64,000 nucleotides of DNA from Lachnospiraceae bacterium (GTDB taxonomy: Bacteria; Bacillota; Clostridia; Lachnospirales; Lachnospiraceae), in the NCBI GenBank assembly GCA_029008875.1, contig JAQXJP010000035.1, positions 248,001 through 312,000 on the forward strand, given 5' to 3'. Within the stretch, counting starts at the first letter, position 1. Each line of letters opens with the position of its first letter. A model generated the notes under the pieces. The model was not told where the DNA came from. It did not search any database and saw nothing but the letters and a program-made list of their open reading frames with translations. Both the position numbers and the translations under genes were made by a program. Below are positions 17,722 to 27,108 of the stretch, piece by piece.

Positions 17722-19578
17722 CTAATCGTTGCGGCGATATACAGTAAACGCGTCATACTCTTCACGCGTATATTCACCCATTTCTCCCCATTCATCCAAC
17801 AAGAGATAGGCTTTCGTAATGTTCTCATCCTCCGCAAGCAGTTGCTCTCTGTCCCCAATCGCAAATATTGCCTCAGGCTTTGTCTCCTGGAGTTCTTCGA
17901 TAAAATCTTCGCACAAATCATCTCTCACATTGACTGCCGGCGTCTGATAGTAATAACGATTTGTGGTATATCTGTCGCCCTCCAAATAGTAAATGCAATT
18001 ATTCCCCATCATCAATACATTGTCATCCTTCTCCGTATAATCCTGCAGATACTGTGCTACCGGGGATAGTGGAATATCCTGATAGGTGATTACCGACACC
18101 GCAAATTGCGCTCCCCAAAGGGCAATTCCTAATGCCATCATCATCGCGAGTGGTTTCTTCATATGTATCCCCTTGATTCTTGATAGCAAAACTACCATCG
18201 GGAGGATTAATGCCGGAATTAAGATAATGGAATAGTGCGCATGTGCCCGTCCCGACATAGACGCTACCCCCAACGATAATATGTAGAACCACAAATTCAT
18301 CTGGTACAAATGATTCTTATAGAACAATTTGGTCGCAGCCAGCAGTAGAACCGAATAGATTGTCTGTCGCCGGAAGAGTAGCCAAATCACCTTCCAGATT
18401 GGCATCGCACTCTTTTCGCAATAGGACAGACTGAACAAAAAGTAGCAGTCTAACATTCCCTCGAAACTGTTTGACATAACACTATAAACAATTACAGGGA
18501 CTGTAACTATCGCAAGACCTAAAATGAAATTTACCACACAGATTCCAATATTTCGCCAATCCTTTTTTATAATCATTTGCACTAAAATAATTGGCATGAA
18601 CGCGGCGAATACAGCAATCATATTCGCACGCATAAATATGATATAGGCGCACCCTACCCCCAGCAGGATAATCTCATAGAAGCGATAGGTTTTATCAATC
18701 AGATATTTCAAGCAAATATACAGCCCAAGCGTAATCCAAGGCAACACCCACTCCTCCGACAGATTCCCGTCCGTCAAAAGCATACATACTGTCAACGCTG
18801 CCACAGATGCCGCAACTGTAATATATTGAACAGGTCGCTTTGTTGTCAAGAGTTTGGTAACCTTAAATGTTAACAGCGCCGTGATAAAAGCATTTACCAA
18901 TTCCAGTATCCAGATTCCCGTCAGCTTTCCCTCTGTGAGCAACAGCCCAATCAAATCGGTTAGGTAAAGAAAGATTCCTTTGTGTTCAAATATATCCACA
19001 TATAAGACAGAACCCTTCTTCATCATCATTGCCACATAAATATATGCAGCAGAATCATTGCCGGTCAGCACATCCGACCAGGGATTCAGCGCCAACCGCA
19101 TTCCCAGACATAAGGTAACCACAACTGCGAAAGCGATATCCATAGGTAAGAGTTTCCGATTGGATACGGGGATATTCTCCTCGGGAAATTCCTTTGATGA
19201 TTCCGTCCTCATCACAATACAGATTAAGTATAGCACCGCAAGACTTCCTGCGATTGACCCCAGCACGATAACAAGCAATAGGAATGCTTCCACGCTCATC
19301 CCGAACAAATTTGCAAAAAATAGCAGTTTCCCGGACAAGCGCCATTTATCATAGAATTCCATGCCGAACATATAAAAGATTAGCGCTAATGGCAAGATAT
19401 AATACCACTTAAACTTTGTGCTTATGGTCGCTTTAATATCCGGCAATTGTCTCCCTATCACATAAGCAAGCACCATTGTCACAGGTACTCCCAAAACGCC
19501 ATACAGATAAGGAGGCATAAGCAAACACCATACTGCAGTCATTGATATCGCAAATAACATTCGTTGTAATTTTCCCAT
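17722..19578 (-). CDS. GT-C (GT39-like) membrane glycosyltransferase, tandem copy 2
   Basis: A 618-residue polytopic protein with roughly twelve hydrophobic segments. The first long extracytoplasmic loop has NPWSDVLTGNDSAAYIYVA and IFEHKGIFLYL. The acidic residues after TM1 and HKG are typical of GT39/ArnT-like GT-C enzymes using polyprenyl-phosphate sugars. A soluble C-terminal domain (about 500-618) contains NVLMMGNNCIYYLEGDRYTTNRYYYQTP. It is the same length as, and clearly paralogous to, the gene right upstream (19587-21443). Predicted to transfer a sugar outside the membrane. Specificity unknown. Confidence 0.75.
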   Translation of the reverse strand: MGKLQRMLFAISMTAVWCLLMPPYLYGVLGVPVTMVLAYVIGRQLPDIKATISTKFKWYYILPLALIFYMFGMEFYDKWRLSGKLLFFANLFGMSVEAFLLLVIVLGSIAGSLAVLYLICIVMRTESSKEFPEENIPVSNRKLLPMDIAFAVVVTLCLGMRLALNPWSDVLTGNDSAAYIYVAMMMKKGSVLYVDIFEHKGIFLYLTDLIGLLLTEGKLTGIWILELVNAFITALLTFKVTKLLTTKRPVQYITVAASVAALTVCMLLTDGNLSEEWVLPWITLGLYICLKYLIDKTYRFYEIILLGVGCAYIIFMRANMIAVFAAFMPIILVQMIIKKDWRNIGICVVNFILGLAIVTVPVIVYSVMSNSFEGMLDCYFLFSLSYCEKSAMPIWKVIWLLFRRQTIYSVLLLAATKLFYKNHLYQMNLWFYILSLGVASMSGRAHAHYSIILIPALILPMVVLLSRIKGIHMKKPLAMMMALGIALWGAQFAVSVITYQDIPLSPVAQYLQDYTEKDDNVLMMGNNCIYYLEGDRYTTNRYYYQTPAVNVRDDLCEDFIEELQETKPEAIFAIGDREQLLAEDENITKAYLLLDEWGEMGEYTREEYDAFTVYRRND

Positions 19579-19586
19579 ACCTAACT

Positions 19587-21443
19587 TTACTCCTGTAATT
19601 TATATGCAAAAAAGGTATCCTTTTCTTCTGTACAATATACACCCTTCTCCACATACTTTTCAAATAATCTGCAGGCGCTAGCCAGATTATTATCCTGTGC
19701 CAGCAGGTTCTCCTTGGTTCCTACCACGACCACCGTATCCGGTCGTTCCTTTTCCAGTTCCGCCACAAACTCCTGATATAGTTCGTCGCTGATATTAATC
19801 GGAGGCGTTTGATAGAAGAACCGATTAGTCGTCTCTCGTCCTCCCTCCAAATAGCCCCTGCAAGCATTCCCTATAATCAGCACATTATCTTCCGCAGTTG
19901 TCTTCTCCTGAAAATAACGGGCCATTTCGGACAATTCCTGCTTCTGGTAACCGGCTATCGATGTCCCAATCTGTAGAACCAACGTGCTCCACACAATTCC
20001 AAGCAGCACCTTCCCTGAATTTCGAAAAATACCCTCTGGCAAATCTCTCAACAGCATTGCCAAGGGAACCACCAAGGTGGGCATCAATATAATTCCATAA
20101 TGATGATAGTTCCGTCCCGACATAGATGCAAGAACAATCGTGACAACGAAATACCATAGATTCAGCAGGAAAATGCGGTTTTTCCAATGTCTCATGGTCG
20201 AAACCACAATCGTGCCAATAAAGACAAAGGACAATTTGGTCAAAAACCATGCGGCACCCAGATTTGCCATCATACTTCCTTCACTTTCGCTATATCCAAA
20301 ATTAAATTGAATATAATATTGGAGCATATCCTCCAAACAACCTGCTTTGATACAATATAGCAGGATTGGGACAACAATAATCGCGCAGCCTGCCAGAAAT
20401 CCCACAATGCATTTCCCAATTTCCTTCCACTGTCTATTCCATAACATTGAAAAAAAGATAATTGGAAGAAACGCAACCCATACGGTCACCATGTTCACAC
20501 GCAGGAACAAAACAATCCCAAACCCTATTCCCAACAACATAATATCATATATTTTATAAGATTTTGTTATAAAATATCTTAAGAAAATATAAAGTGAGAA
20601 CATCAGCCATGGCAATGCGTACTCCTCCGCCAAATTGCCGCCTTCATATGCCAGATAACAATCAAATGTGGCCAAAACCAACATCGACACCGTATACTTG
20701 ACGCCCCTTCTCTCGGTAAACAGTCCCGCCACACAAAATATTCCAAGTGCCGTTAGAAATAGATTACATATCTCCACTAGCCACACTCCGGTAAAGCTGT
20801 CCGGTGTGATACACGCCCCTATATATTCTAAAAAATATAGCACGATTCCCTTATGGTCAAATAAATCCCTGTAAGGAACCCCTCCCCGGCTCATCCTTCG
20901 CCCGATATACAAAAAAACGGTGGAATCCGAGCCCGGATACACATTGGACCACGGTTGTAAGGCCAGAAGAAATGCCATACACAAGGTAATCCCCAACAGG
21001 AAAAAGACATCTGCCATTTTCATGTTCGGTTGAGTTCTGCCACAAGCCGCCGTCACAGATTCTTCCCGGTTACCACAATGGGTCAACAAAGTTCCCATTG
21101 CCAGGCACATTGCATAAATCGCTAAAACAGCAAGCAACAATTCCACTACTACCAATAATATACCGGTTTTGCATCCTATTACGGCTGCAATCCGTGCCAC
21201 AATGCCGGAGATAACCCACCTTTGGTAAAAATTGTTAAGCAGAACATAGTAGAGCAACAGCATCAGCAAAAAGTGATACCATCTCAATCTTCTGATTACA
21301 TCGCCTCTTTCCGGAATTATTCTGTCACCCTTCGCCAAAAACACCCCAAAAACAAGAAGTATTCCAAGTAATCCGTACAGGTTTGCAGGCATCATAAGAA
21401 GCCATAACGCCACACCTGACACTGCCAATCTGATATTACGCAT
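19587..21443 (-). CDS. GT-C (GT39-like) membrane glycosyltransferase, tandem copy 1
   Basis: Also 618 residues. It shares with its neighbour the order QPWSNVYPGSDSTVFLYIG, LFDHKGIVLYFLEYIG, GGNLAEEYALPW and the C-terminal NVLIIGNACRGYLEGGRETTNRFFYQTPPINI. About twelve hydrophobic segments and a C-terminal soluble domain are present. A tandem duplication followed by divergence is the simplest origin. It overlaps the end of the UDP-galactopyranose mutase gene by 8 bases. Predicted lipid-linked-sugar-dependent transfer on the outer face, possibly of Galf or a deoxyhexose made nearby; that link is inference from position. Confidence 0.75.
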   Translation of the reverse strand: MRNIRLAVSGVALWLLMMPANLYGLLGILLVFGVFLAKGDRIIPERGDVIRRLRWYHFLLMLLLYYVLLNNFYQRWVISGIVARIAAVIGCKTGILLVVVELLLAVLAIYAMCLAMGTLLTHCGNREESVTAACGRTQPNMKMADVFFLLGITLCMAFLLALQPWSNVYPGSDSTVFLYIGRRMSRGGVPYRDLFDHKGIVLYFLEYIGACITPDSFTGVWLVEICNLFLTALGIFCVAGLFTERRGVKYTVSMLVLATFDCYLAYEGGNLAEEYALPWLMFSLYIFLRYFITKSYKIYDIMLLGIGFGIVLFLRVNMVTVWVAFLPIIFFSMLWNRQWKEIGKCIVGFLAGCAIIVVPILLYCIKAGCLEDMLQYYIQFNFGYSESEGSMMANLGAAWFLTKLSFVFIGTIVVSTMRHWKNRIFLLNLWYFVVTIVLASMSGRNYHHYGIILMPTLVVPLAMLLRDLPEGIFRNSGKVLLGIVWSTLVLQIGTSIAGYQKQELSEMARYFQEKTTAEDNVLIIGNACRGYLEGGRETTNRFFYQTPPINISDELYQEFVAELEKERPDTVVVVGTKENLLAQDNNLASACRLFEKYVEKGVYCTEEKDTFFAYKLQE

Positions 21444-22605
21444 TGCCCTCTCCCATCTTTTCTGCCACAGACAGCGCCCTCTCCAGGGCCTGATCCATGT
21501 TATAATATTGAAAGTCCGCTAATCTTCCGCACAAAGATAAATTACAGTATTTTTCTGCTTCTCTTCTGTATTTCTCATATAATGCTTTCGATTCTTCCGT
21601 CAAAACCGGATAATATGGCTCCGTCTTGACATTCGGCCGGTATGGCAACGGATATTCTACCGCATATGTCGTCCTCTCTCCCACATCCTGTATTGGAAGT
21701 TTCGTGTATTCTGTGATTCTGGTAAAACCTTCTGCTTGAGGGTATGCTACTACCGGGGCTTCCTGAAAGCTTTTCCTGTTTTCGCTCTTCCAATCGAAGC
21801 GCAATGACCTATATGGCAATTGCCCATACTTATTCCCGAACAATTCATCGATTGCACCGGTATAGACTATTTGCCCACTGTACAACAGTCCATCGAGATA
21901 GATTTCTCTCGTCTCTTCCCCAAGTTCTATTCTGGACTCTGCCGTCACTCCCAACTGCACTGTAATATTTTCATGCCGCAACAAATTCCGGAAAAAGGCA
22001 GTATAGGACTCTTGGGGCATGACCTGATACTCATCATCAAAATATCCTGTCCTATAGTTGAAACGAATGGGAACTCTCTTAAGCACACTAGGGTCGATAT
22101 CCTCCGGCGAAACGCCCCATTGTTTCGCCGTATAGAGACTGTAATCTTTCTCAAACAGGAAATTCGCATATTCCCTGATGTTGTCATCTTCATGCTGTAA
22201 CAGTTCCAGCACAGTGGCATTTTCCTGATTTGGGAAAGCAGCCTCTATCGATGCCTTGATTTCTCCGGCCCGAGCCTCAGAATAAAAATCATCGATTGTC
22301 TGATAATTAAAAGGCGTCGGTGTATATTTTCCATCTATGACAGCTCCGCAGGTCAGCTTGTAGTCCTCCCACTCCGAAAACCTGCACATATATTCATACA
22401 ACTCCTTCTTCGTCGTATGGAATGTATGCGGACCATATTGATGCACTAAAATTCCGTCAGCATTCACATAATCATACATATTGCCCCCGATATGGTCACG
22501 ACGCTCAAGAATCAGCACGCTCTTTCCCCGTTCCGCGAAATACCGTGCTACAACAGCCCCGGACAATCCGCATCCCACCACAACCACATCATACTGCTCT
22601 GTCAT
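21436..22605 (-). CDS. glf: UDP-galactopyranose mutase
   Basis: A 389-residue FAD enzyme converting UDP-galactopyranose to UDP-galactofuranose. The N-terminal VVVGCGLSGAVVARYFAE has GxGxxG at residues 11-16. ERRDHIGGNMYDY, HQYGPHTFHT and the C-terminal LPYRPNVKTEPYYPV and RLADFQYYNMDQAL are diagnostic for bacterial Glf. Length is normal for the family. ATG overlaps the stop of the 3,5-epimerase gene (ATGA), showing coupling with the CDP-sugar genes. It implies that galactofuranose is part of the glycan. Confidence 0.95.
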   Translation of the reverse strand: MTEQYDVVVVGCGLSGAVVARYFAERGKSVLILERRDHIGGNMYDYVNADGILVHQYGPHTFHTTKKELYEYMCRFSEWEDYKLTCGAVIDGKYTPTPFNYQTIDDFYSEARAGEIKASIEAAFPNQENATVLELLQHEDDNIREYANFLFEKDYSLYTAKQWGVSPEDIDPSVLKRVPIRFNYRTGYFDDEYQVMPQESYTAFFRNLLRHENITVQLGVTAESRIELGEETREIYLDGLLYSGQIVYTGAIDELFGNKYGQLPYRSLRFDWKSENRKSFQEAPVVAYPQAEGFTRITEYTKLPIQDVGERTTYAVEYPLPYRPNVKTEPYYPVLTEESKALYEKYRREAEKYCNLSLCGRLADFQYYNMDQALERALSVAEKMGEGNA

Positions 22606-23180
22606 GAAAAGCCTCCGTATGTCTCGATAAATTGCTGAAATGTCTGCAAATTTCTGTCTTTATCTGCCAATATGATATGTTCTATCCCCCCAACTCTTTC
22701 AAGAGGCCATTCCACGCCAATATCCGGATCGTTCCACATAATTCCATCGTCATATTCCCCATAGAATTTCTCCGAGCACTTATAGCTGACAATCGATTCC
22801 TTCAGCACCAAATACCCATGTGCACAGCCTGCCGGAACCAATATCTCATTATGTAACTCTCCAATTAAGTCAAAGCCTAGCCATTTCATAAAGGTGGGGC
22901 TATCCTTGCGTAAGTCTACCACCACATCGTAGACATGTCCATAGATACACCTCACTAATTTGGGTTGCTGTTTCTCCCGTTGAAAATGTAACGCCCGGAT
23001 AACCCCTTTGTGGGAAGTTGTGTAAAACACCTCCGCCAAATCATGTTTTATTCCATTTGCCTCAAATACTTCCTTGGAATAATCCTTCGTAAAACACCCC
23101 CGAATATCATCCGCATTAAATGGCGTTATTTCCATCAATCCGGCAATCTCCGTCTCTTTGAATTCAAATTTTTGGTTCAT
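22602..23180 (-). CDS. RmlC-type dTDP/CDP-4-keto-6-deoxysugar 3,5-epimerase
   Basis: A 192-residue cupin epimerase. It has RGCFTKDYS, the catalytic histidine region GVIRALHFQ near residue 62, VYDVVVDLRKDSPTF, AGCAHGYLVL and MWNDPDIGVEWPL. The ATG at 23180 forms an ATGA overlap with the reductase gene before it and has AGGAAGG upstream. No dTDP-glucose genes (rmlA, rmlB, rmlD) are in the window, while rfbF and rfbG lie directly upstream. The likely substrate is therefore CDP-4-keto-6-deoxyglucose, giving an inverted 6-deoxyhexose. That substrate switch is inference. Confidence 0.85.
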   Translation of the reverse strand: MNQKFEFKETEIAGLMEITPFNADDIRGCFTKDYSKEVFEANGIKHDLAEVFYTTSHKGVIRALHFQREKQQPKLVRCIYGHVYDVVVDLRKDSPTFMKWLGFDLIGELHNEILVPAGCAHGYLVLKESIVSYKCSEKFYGEYDDGIMWNDPDIGVEWPLERVGGIEHIILADKDRNLQTFQQFIETYGGFS

Positions 23181-24109
23181 AACTTTCCTTCCTCTTCCAA
23201 TATTTCCAGCCACCAGTCCCTTGTTCTCCTGCAGCCCTCCCCAAAGCTGATCTGAGCCTTAAATCCCGTGTCTGCTTCTGTCTTTGAGCAATCGAATTCT
23301 TCCAACGGTTGGTTTACTCCGGTAAATGGAATATCCCCAAAGATAAAATTTAAATCCGGCGCAATTGCCTCCTTCATCTCAAGCAAAAATTCTTTTAATG
23401 GTTTGGCCTGTGAAGATCCAATCAAATACTCACAAAACGGTCTGCCCTTTTCGCCGATTAACCGAAATGCTCGCGCCACATCATCGATATATACAAAATC
23501 ATAATTCTGTGTACCTGCGGTAAACTGTGGCGCCTCACCCCGGATGCATTTTTGAATTGTCGTATTCACCATGCGCGGGCTTCGTTCCCCCACACCGTAT
23601 GCGTTCGTTATCATGGCCCACAATAAATCGATTCCAATGTCTGCCGCCACAGATTTACACATGGTATGTGCCACCAGCTTGCCACTTCCATAAATATACC
23701 CAAGTCCCGGTTGATTCTCCGCTTGAAAGGCCGCCTTTATTGTCTCCAGTTCCATAATACTGCCCGCATTGACAAATCTTATGCACCCCAAATCCTTCGC
23801 CAAACGCAAACAATCCACCGTCCACTGGGCATTTTGCAATTGAAGAGCCGTGTCAGCCCTCGCAGGGCCTGCAGAGCCGGCCCACGCAAAATGGTAAAAA
23901 ATATCGGCTCCGCAACCGGATAGTGTATCTCTTACCTCCGACGCCTTGTCCAAGGAGAACGGATAAAAACTCACCAGGTTACTTTCCGGCAAATTATCAC
24001 TGTGCCCCTCCATATCCAGCGCAATAACCTCTATCTGATGTTCTATCAACTCCCTTGTAAGCGCGCTGCCAACAAATCCATTTGCTCCTGTTACGATTGC
24101 CTTTTTCAC
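23177..24109 (-). CDS. SDR-family nucleotide-sugar 4-reductase/epimerase
   Basis: A 310-residue extended SDR with TGANGFVGSALTREL (Rossmann glycine motif near residues 8-14), FVNAGSIME in the serine position and YGSGK as the YxxxK pair. It lies between rfbG (13 bases upstream) and the 3,5-epimerase (ATGA overlap). The best inferred role is reduction of the 4-keto group of a CDP-6-deoxyhexulose to finish the sugar. A 4-epimerase role cannot be excluded. It is soluble and cytoplasmic. Confidence 0.8.
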   Translation of the reverse strand: MKKAIVTGANGFVGSALTRELIEHQIEVIALDMEGHSDNLPESNLVSFYPFSLDKASEVRDTLSGCGADIFYHFAWAGSAGPARADTALQLQNAQWTVDCLRLAKDLGCIRFVNAGSIMELETIKAAFQAENQPGLGYIYGSGKLVAHTMCKSVAADIGIDLLWAMITNAYGVGERSPRMVNTTIQKCIRGEAPQFTAGTQNYDFVYIDDVARAFRLIGEKGRPFCEYLIGSSQAKPLKEFLLEMKEAIAPDLNFIFGDIPFTGVNQPLEEFDCSKTEADTGFKAQISFGEGCRRTRDWWLEILEEEGKL

Positions 24110-24121
24110 TCTGAATGCCCT

Positions 24122-25174
24122 CTATCTCAAATACTCTTGAATCTGTTTTTCCATAACACTATTCAAATCTCCATGATATAAATAGGACTTGCTCCACTCC
24201 ACGGTCTTCTCTACCGCCTCTGATATATGCCATCTTGGCGCCCATCGCATAACCCGCTTAATCTTTGAGCAGTCCAATTTCAAAAAACCTGCCTCATGTG
24301 GTGCATTCTCTTCCGACACGTCCTTCCAGCAGGCCTCTTCCCCCCAAAGTTCGCAGAATAAGTCTACCAATTTCCCCGTCGTCACACAGTCGCACTCATC
24401 GGGACCCACATTATAACTTCCGGCATACTGCTTTCTATCCATATATTGCAACCTGGCCAGTTCAAGATAAGTGCACACCGGTTCCAGCACATGCTGATAC
24501 GGTCTCGTGGAATAAGGATTTCTCACAATAATTTCTTCTCCCGATTCCATTGCGCGCACACAATCCGGTATGATCCGATCCTTGGCAAAATCGCCACCGC
24601 CAATCACATTTCCGGCTCTGCATGTGGAAATCGCCACTTCCCTATCCGAAAAAAAGGATTTCACATAAGAACCGGTCACTAATTCCGAACACGACTTGGA
24701 ATTGGAATACGGATCATATCCATCTAACGTATCCATCTCCCGATATCCCCATTCCCATTCATTATTCTTGTATACTTTATCAGTAGTAACATTTACAAAT
24801 GATCTGACACAGGGATGCAGTCGTACTGCCTCCAACACATTCACCGTACCCATCACGTTTGTGTCATATGTATACACGGGATTCACATAGCCTTCCCGCA
24901 CAATGGGTTGAGCTGCCATATGTATCACTATTTCCGGCTGATATTGTTCAAACACCCGATTCAAATGGTCCAAATCCCGGATGTCGCCGATAACAGACTC
25001 CATTCCCTCATCCATATGTGTCATGGCAAACAAACTCGGAGACGTTGGCGGTTCCAAAGAATAGCCTATCACCTTGGCCCCTTGCATCTTCAACACTTTA
25101 CACATCCACGAGCCTTTAAATCCGGTATGTCCCGTTACAAGTACCGTTTTCCCTCTGTAAAATGATAAATCCAT
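24122..25174 (-). CDS. rfbG: CDP-glucose 4,6-dehydratase
   Basis: A 350-residue SDR with YRGKTVLVTGHTGFKGSW at the N-terminus (glycines around residues 15-21), SFVNVTTDKVYKN, the YDPYSNSKSCSELV YxxxK region and CRAGNVIGGGDFAKDRIIPD. These are the signature blocks of RfbG. It converts CDP-glucose to CDP-4-keto-6-deoxyglucose. I use the ATG at 25174, preceded by GGGAGGATTA and overlapping the rfbF stop by one base (TAATG). It acts directly on the product of rfbF. Confidence 0.93.
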   Translation of the reverse strand: MDLSFYRGKTVLVTGHTGFKGSWMCKVLKMQGAKVIGYSLEPPTSPSLFAMTHMDEGMESVIGDIRDLDHLNRVFEQYQPEIVIHMAAQPIVREGYVNPVYTYDTNVMGTVNVLEAVRLHPCVRSFVNVTTDKVYKNNEWEWGYREMDTLDGYDPYSNSKSCSELVTGSYVKSFFSDREVAISTCRAGNVIGGGDFAKDRIIPDCVRAMESGEEIIVRNPYSTRPYQHVLEPVCTYLELARLQYMDRKQYAGSYNVGPDECDCVTTGKLVDLFCELWGEEACWKDVSEENAPHEAGFLKLDCSKIKRVMRWAPRWHISEAVEKTVEWSKSYLYHGDLNSVMEKQIQEYLR

Positions 25175-25953
25175 TAATCCTCCCACACTTTCCATGGAGC
25201 TTGTCCGACTGATAACAGTTCTTCCAAATACATCTTATCTTTCATTGTATCCATACACTGCCAAAATCCATCATATTTATAAGCAACTAACTGTCCCTCT
25301 TCTGACAGCCTCTCCAAGGGCTCTTTTTCAAAAGTTGTCTGATCGCCTTCAATATACTCTAACACTTGCGGTTCCAATACCATGTAACCACCATTTATCC
25401 AACCGCCATCTTCTTTTCTCTTTTCTGCAAAACGTTGAATCGTATTATTCTGGTTGATTTCCAATGTACCAAAACGTCCTCCTGGCTGAACCGCCGTCAT
25501 CGTAGCCAGCTTGCCATGAGTTCTATGAAAATCCAGTACATCCCGGATATTTACATCACATACACCGTCCCCATAGGTCAATAGGAACGTCTCATCCCCG
25601 ATATATTCCTTTACCCGCTTAATTCTCCCACCGGTTAATGTATCCAAACCGGTATCCACTATGGTAACCTTCCAGGGCTCTGCCACATTGTTATGTACAG
25701 TCATAGAATTCTCCGCTGTAAAGTCAAATGTCACATCCGAACGATGCAGATAATAATTTGCAAAGAATTCCTTAATCACATGTTGCTTATATCCCGCACA
25801 AATCACAAACTCCTGAAATCCGTAATGCGAGTATTCCTTCATAATATGCCACAGGATTGGCTTTCCGTTAATCTCTATCATGGGCTTTGGCTTCGTCATA
25901 CTCTCTTCGGAGATTCTCGTTCCGTATCCACCCGCTAAAATTACAACCTTCAT
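25174..25953 (-). CDS. rfbF: Glucose-1-phosphate cytidylyltransferase
   Basis: A 259-residue enzyme making CDP-glucose from glucose-1-phosphate and CTP. MKVVILAGGYGTRISEES and KPKPMIEINGKPILWHIM give the nucleotidyltransferase signature. YGDGVCDVNI carries the metal aspartate, and YKYDGFWQCMDTMKDK is the characteristic C-terminal block. Length is standard. It is the first gene of a five-gene coupled set ending with glf and sits 40 bases after the acyltransferase gene. No promoter was recognised directly before it. Confidence 0.95.
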   Translation of the reverse strand: MKVVILAGGYGTRISEESMTKPKPMIEINGKPILWHIMKEYSHYGFQEFVICAGYKQHVIKEFFANYYLHRSDVTFDFTAENSMTVHNNVAEPWKVTIVDTGLDTLTGGRIKRVKEYIGDETFLLTYGDGVCDVNIRDVLDFHRTHGKLATMTAVQPGGRFGTLEINQNNTIQRFAEKRKEDGGWINGGYMVLEPQVLEYIEGDQTTFEKEPLERLSEEGQLVAYKYDGFWQCMDTMKDKMYLEELLSVGQAPWKVWED

Positions 25954-25992
25954 AATTACACCTCATTTCTAACAATTAATTAAAATCCCGTA

Positions 25993-27021
25993 TCATCTTC
26001 CCCCTAGCACAATATATATCCTGCTATTTTTTTTTCTCAAAACATAGCAAATCAAATGAATTCCAAATAATGTTGCAATCACAGAAAATACTAGCACTAT
26101 AGGTGCAAAAAGTAAATTCTGGGGAAGCAGAATAAATAACCCTTTTATCGCCACCGGAAGAATCATACCATGCATTGCATAAATCCAAAAAGAATCTCTC
26201 ATCATTTCCCGTTGCTTTATCGTTCCAATAAAGCAATCACAAATCACCCAAAATATGCAACAATCTAGAAGAAGTATTATTGTCATTATTTCCGGCAATA
26301 TATGAATATATTGCATTTCCTCCATATATAAAAGTACCCAAATACCTATCTGTAAAAATAATGCCAAAGTAATATGCACTTTCCCCCTTTTTTCTATCAT
26401 TAGCTTCATTGCATGAATCCCAACAAACCCTCCAAATACAAAAAAAACTATAGCATCACTCCTAAAAAAAATTCCTTCATATCCAACTCCAAAATGTTGT
26501 AAAATAATCAGTCCTAAAATTGCAATCGCACCACTTGTTTTCTTTTTTATCATTTCATATAAAATAGGTGAAATTATTGTGAAAACAATAAGGTCAAAAA
26601 CAAACCAAAAATGCTCATTCCCTTTATATAAAAATATGGATGTAAATATATTTTGTAAAGATATATAGTATTGTTTTCTTCCCACAAAATAATTTCCTAA
26701 AAGTTTGGTTGTAATGATATTGTAAAATAGATAAAGCGTATTCCAAAGAATATACGGAACAAATAAAGTTTTTATTCTATCCTTGAGTTTTGTAAAATAT
26801 CTTGCATGCGAATAGTTTCTAAAAAAGAGAAACCCTGAAATAACAAAAAACATTGGTACAGCAACAGCAGATAAATCAAATTGAAAAAATCTCAACACTT
26901 CATACATTCCACTGTATGCATTAATATTATAGTTGGCCTCAACTTGTGTAGTGTGTATAAGCACCACTAGAATCGCACATAGATACGAAACTATAAGTTT
27001 CTTTTTCCAAAAATACTCCAT
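25993..27021 (-). CDS. Acyltransferase-3 family membrane O-acetyltransferase
   Basis: A 342-residue protein with about ten hydrophobic helices. The first helix carries LVVLIHT, placing the family's conserved histidine, and AVPMFFVISGFLFFRNYS follows, both typical of Acyl_transf_3 (OafA/WecH-like). These enzymes O-acetylate surface glycans. I start at the ATG at 27021, which has GAAAGGG before it. An upstream ATG at 27066 would overlap the candidate plus-strand promoter. The gene is notably AT-rich compared with rfbF next to it, suggesting a different origin. Target sugar unknown. Confidence 0.78.
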   Translation of the reverse strand: MEYFWKKKLIVSYLCAILVVLIHTTQVEANYNINAYSGMYEVLRFFQFDLSAVAVPMFFVISGFLFFRNYSHARYFTKLKDRIKTLFVPYILWNTLYLFYNIITTKLLGNYFVGRKQYYISLQNIFTSIFLYKGNEHFWFVFDLIVFTIISPILYEMIKKKTSGAIAILGLIILQHFGVGYEGIFFRSDAIVFFVFGGFVGIHAMKLMIEKRGKVHITLALFLQIGIWVLLYMEEMQYIHILPEIMTIILLLDCCIFWVICDCFIGTIKQREMMRDSFWIYAMHGMILPVAIKGLFILLPQNLLFAPIVLVFSVIATLFGIHLICYVLRKKNSRIYIVLGGR

Positions 27022-27047
27022 TTTTTCCCTTTCGCTGTAATAATCAA

Positions 27048-27076
27048 TTGCTTTTCTCTCCTTCATAAATTAATAT
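27048..27076 (+). promoter_or_regulatory. Candidate promoter of the plus-strand glycosyltransferase-like gene
   Basis: TTGCTT (27048-27053) and TAATAT (27071-27076) are spaced by 17 bases, upstream of the AAAGGAG site and ATG at 27109. Each box has two mismatches to consensus. Confidence 0.4.
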
Positions 27077-27108
27077 AGAGGTAAGTAATACAAAGGAGTT
27101 GTGTCCCA

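Noticed and set aside
17703-17921. N-terminal extension of the GtrB-type GT2 (start at 17921)
   Set aside because: It would overlap the GT-C gene by 200 bases and adds unlike sequence before a standard GT2 start that has its own GAAGGAG site.
22602-23180. dTDP-L-rhamnose pathway
   Set aside because: Only the 3,5-epimerase-like gene is present; rmlA, rmlB and rmlD are not seen, while CDP-glucose genes are adjacent.
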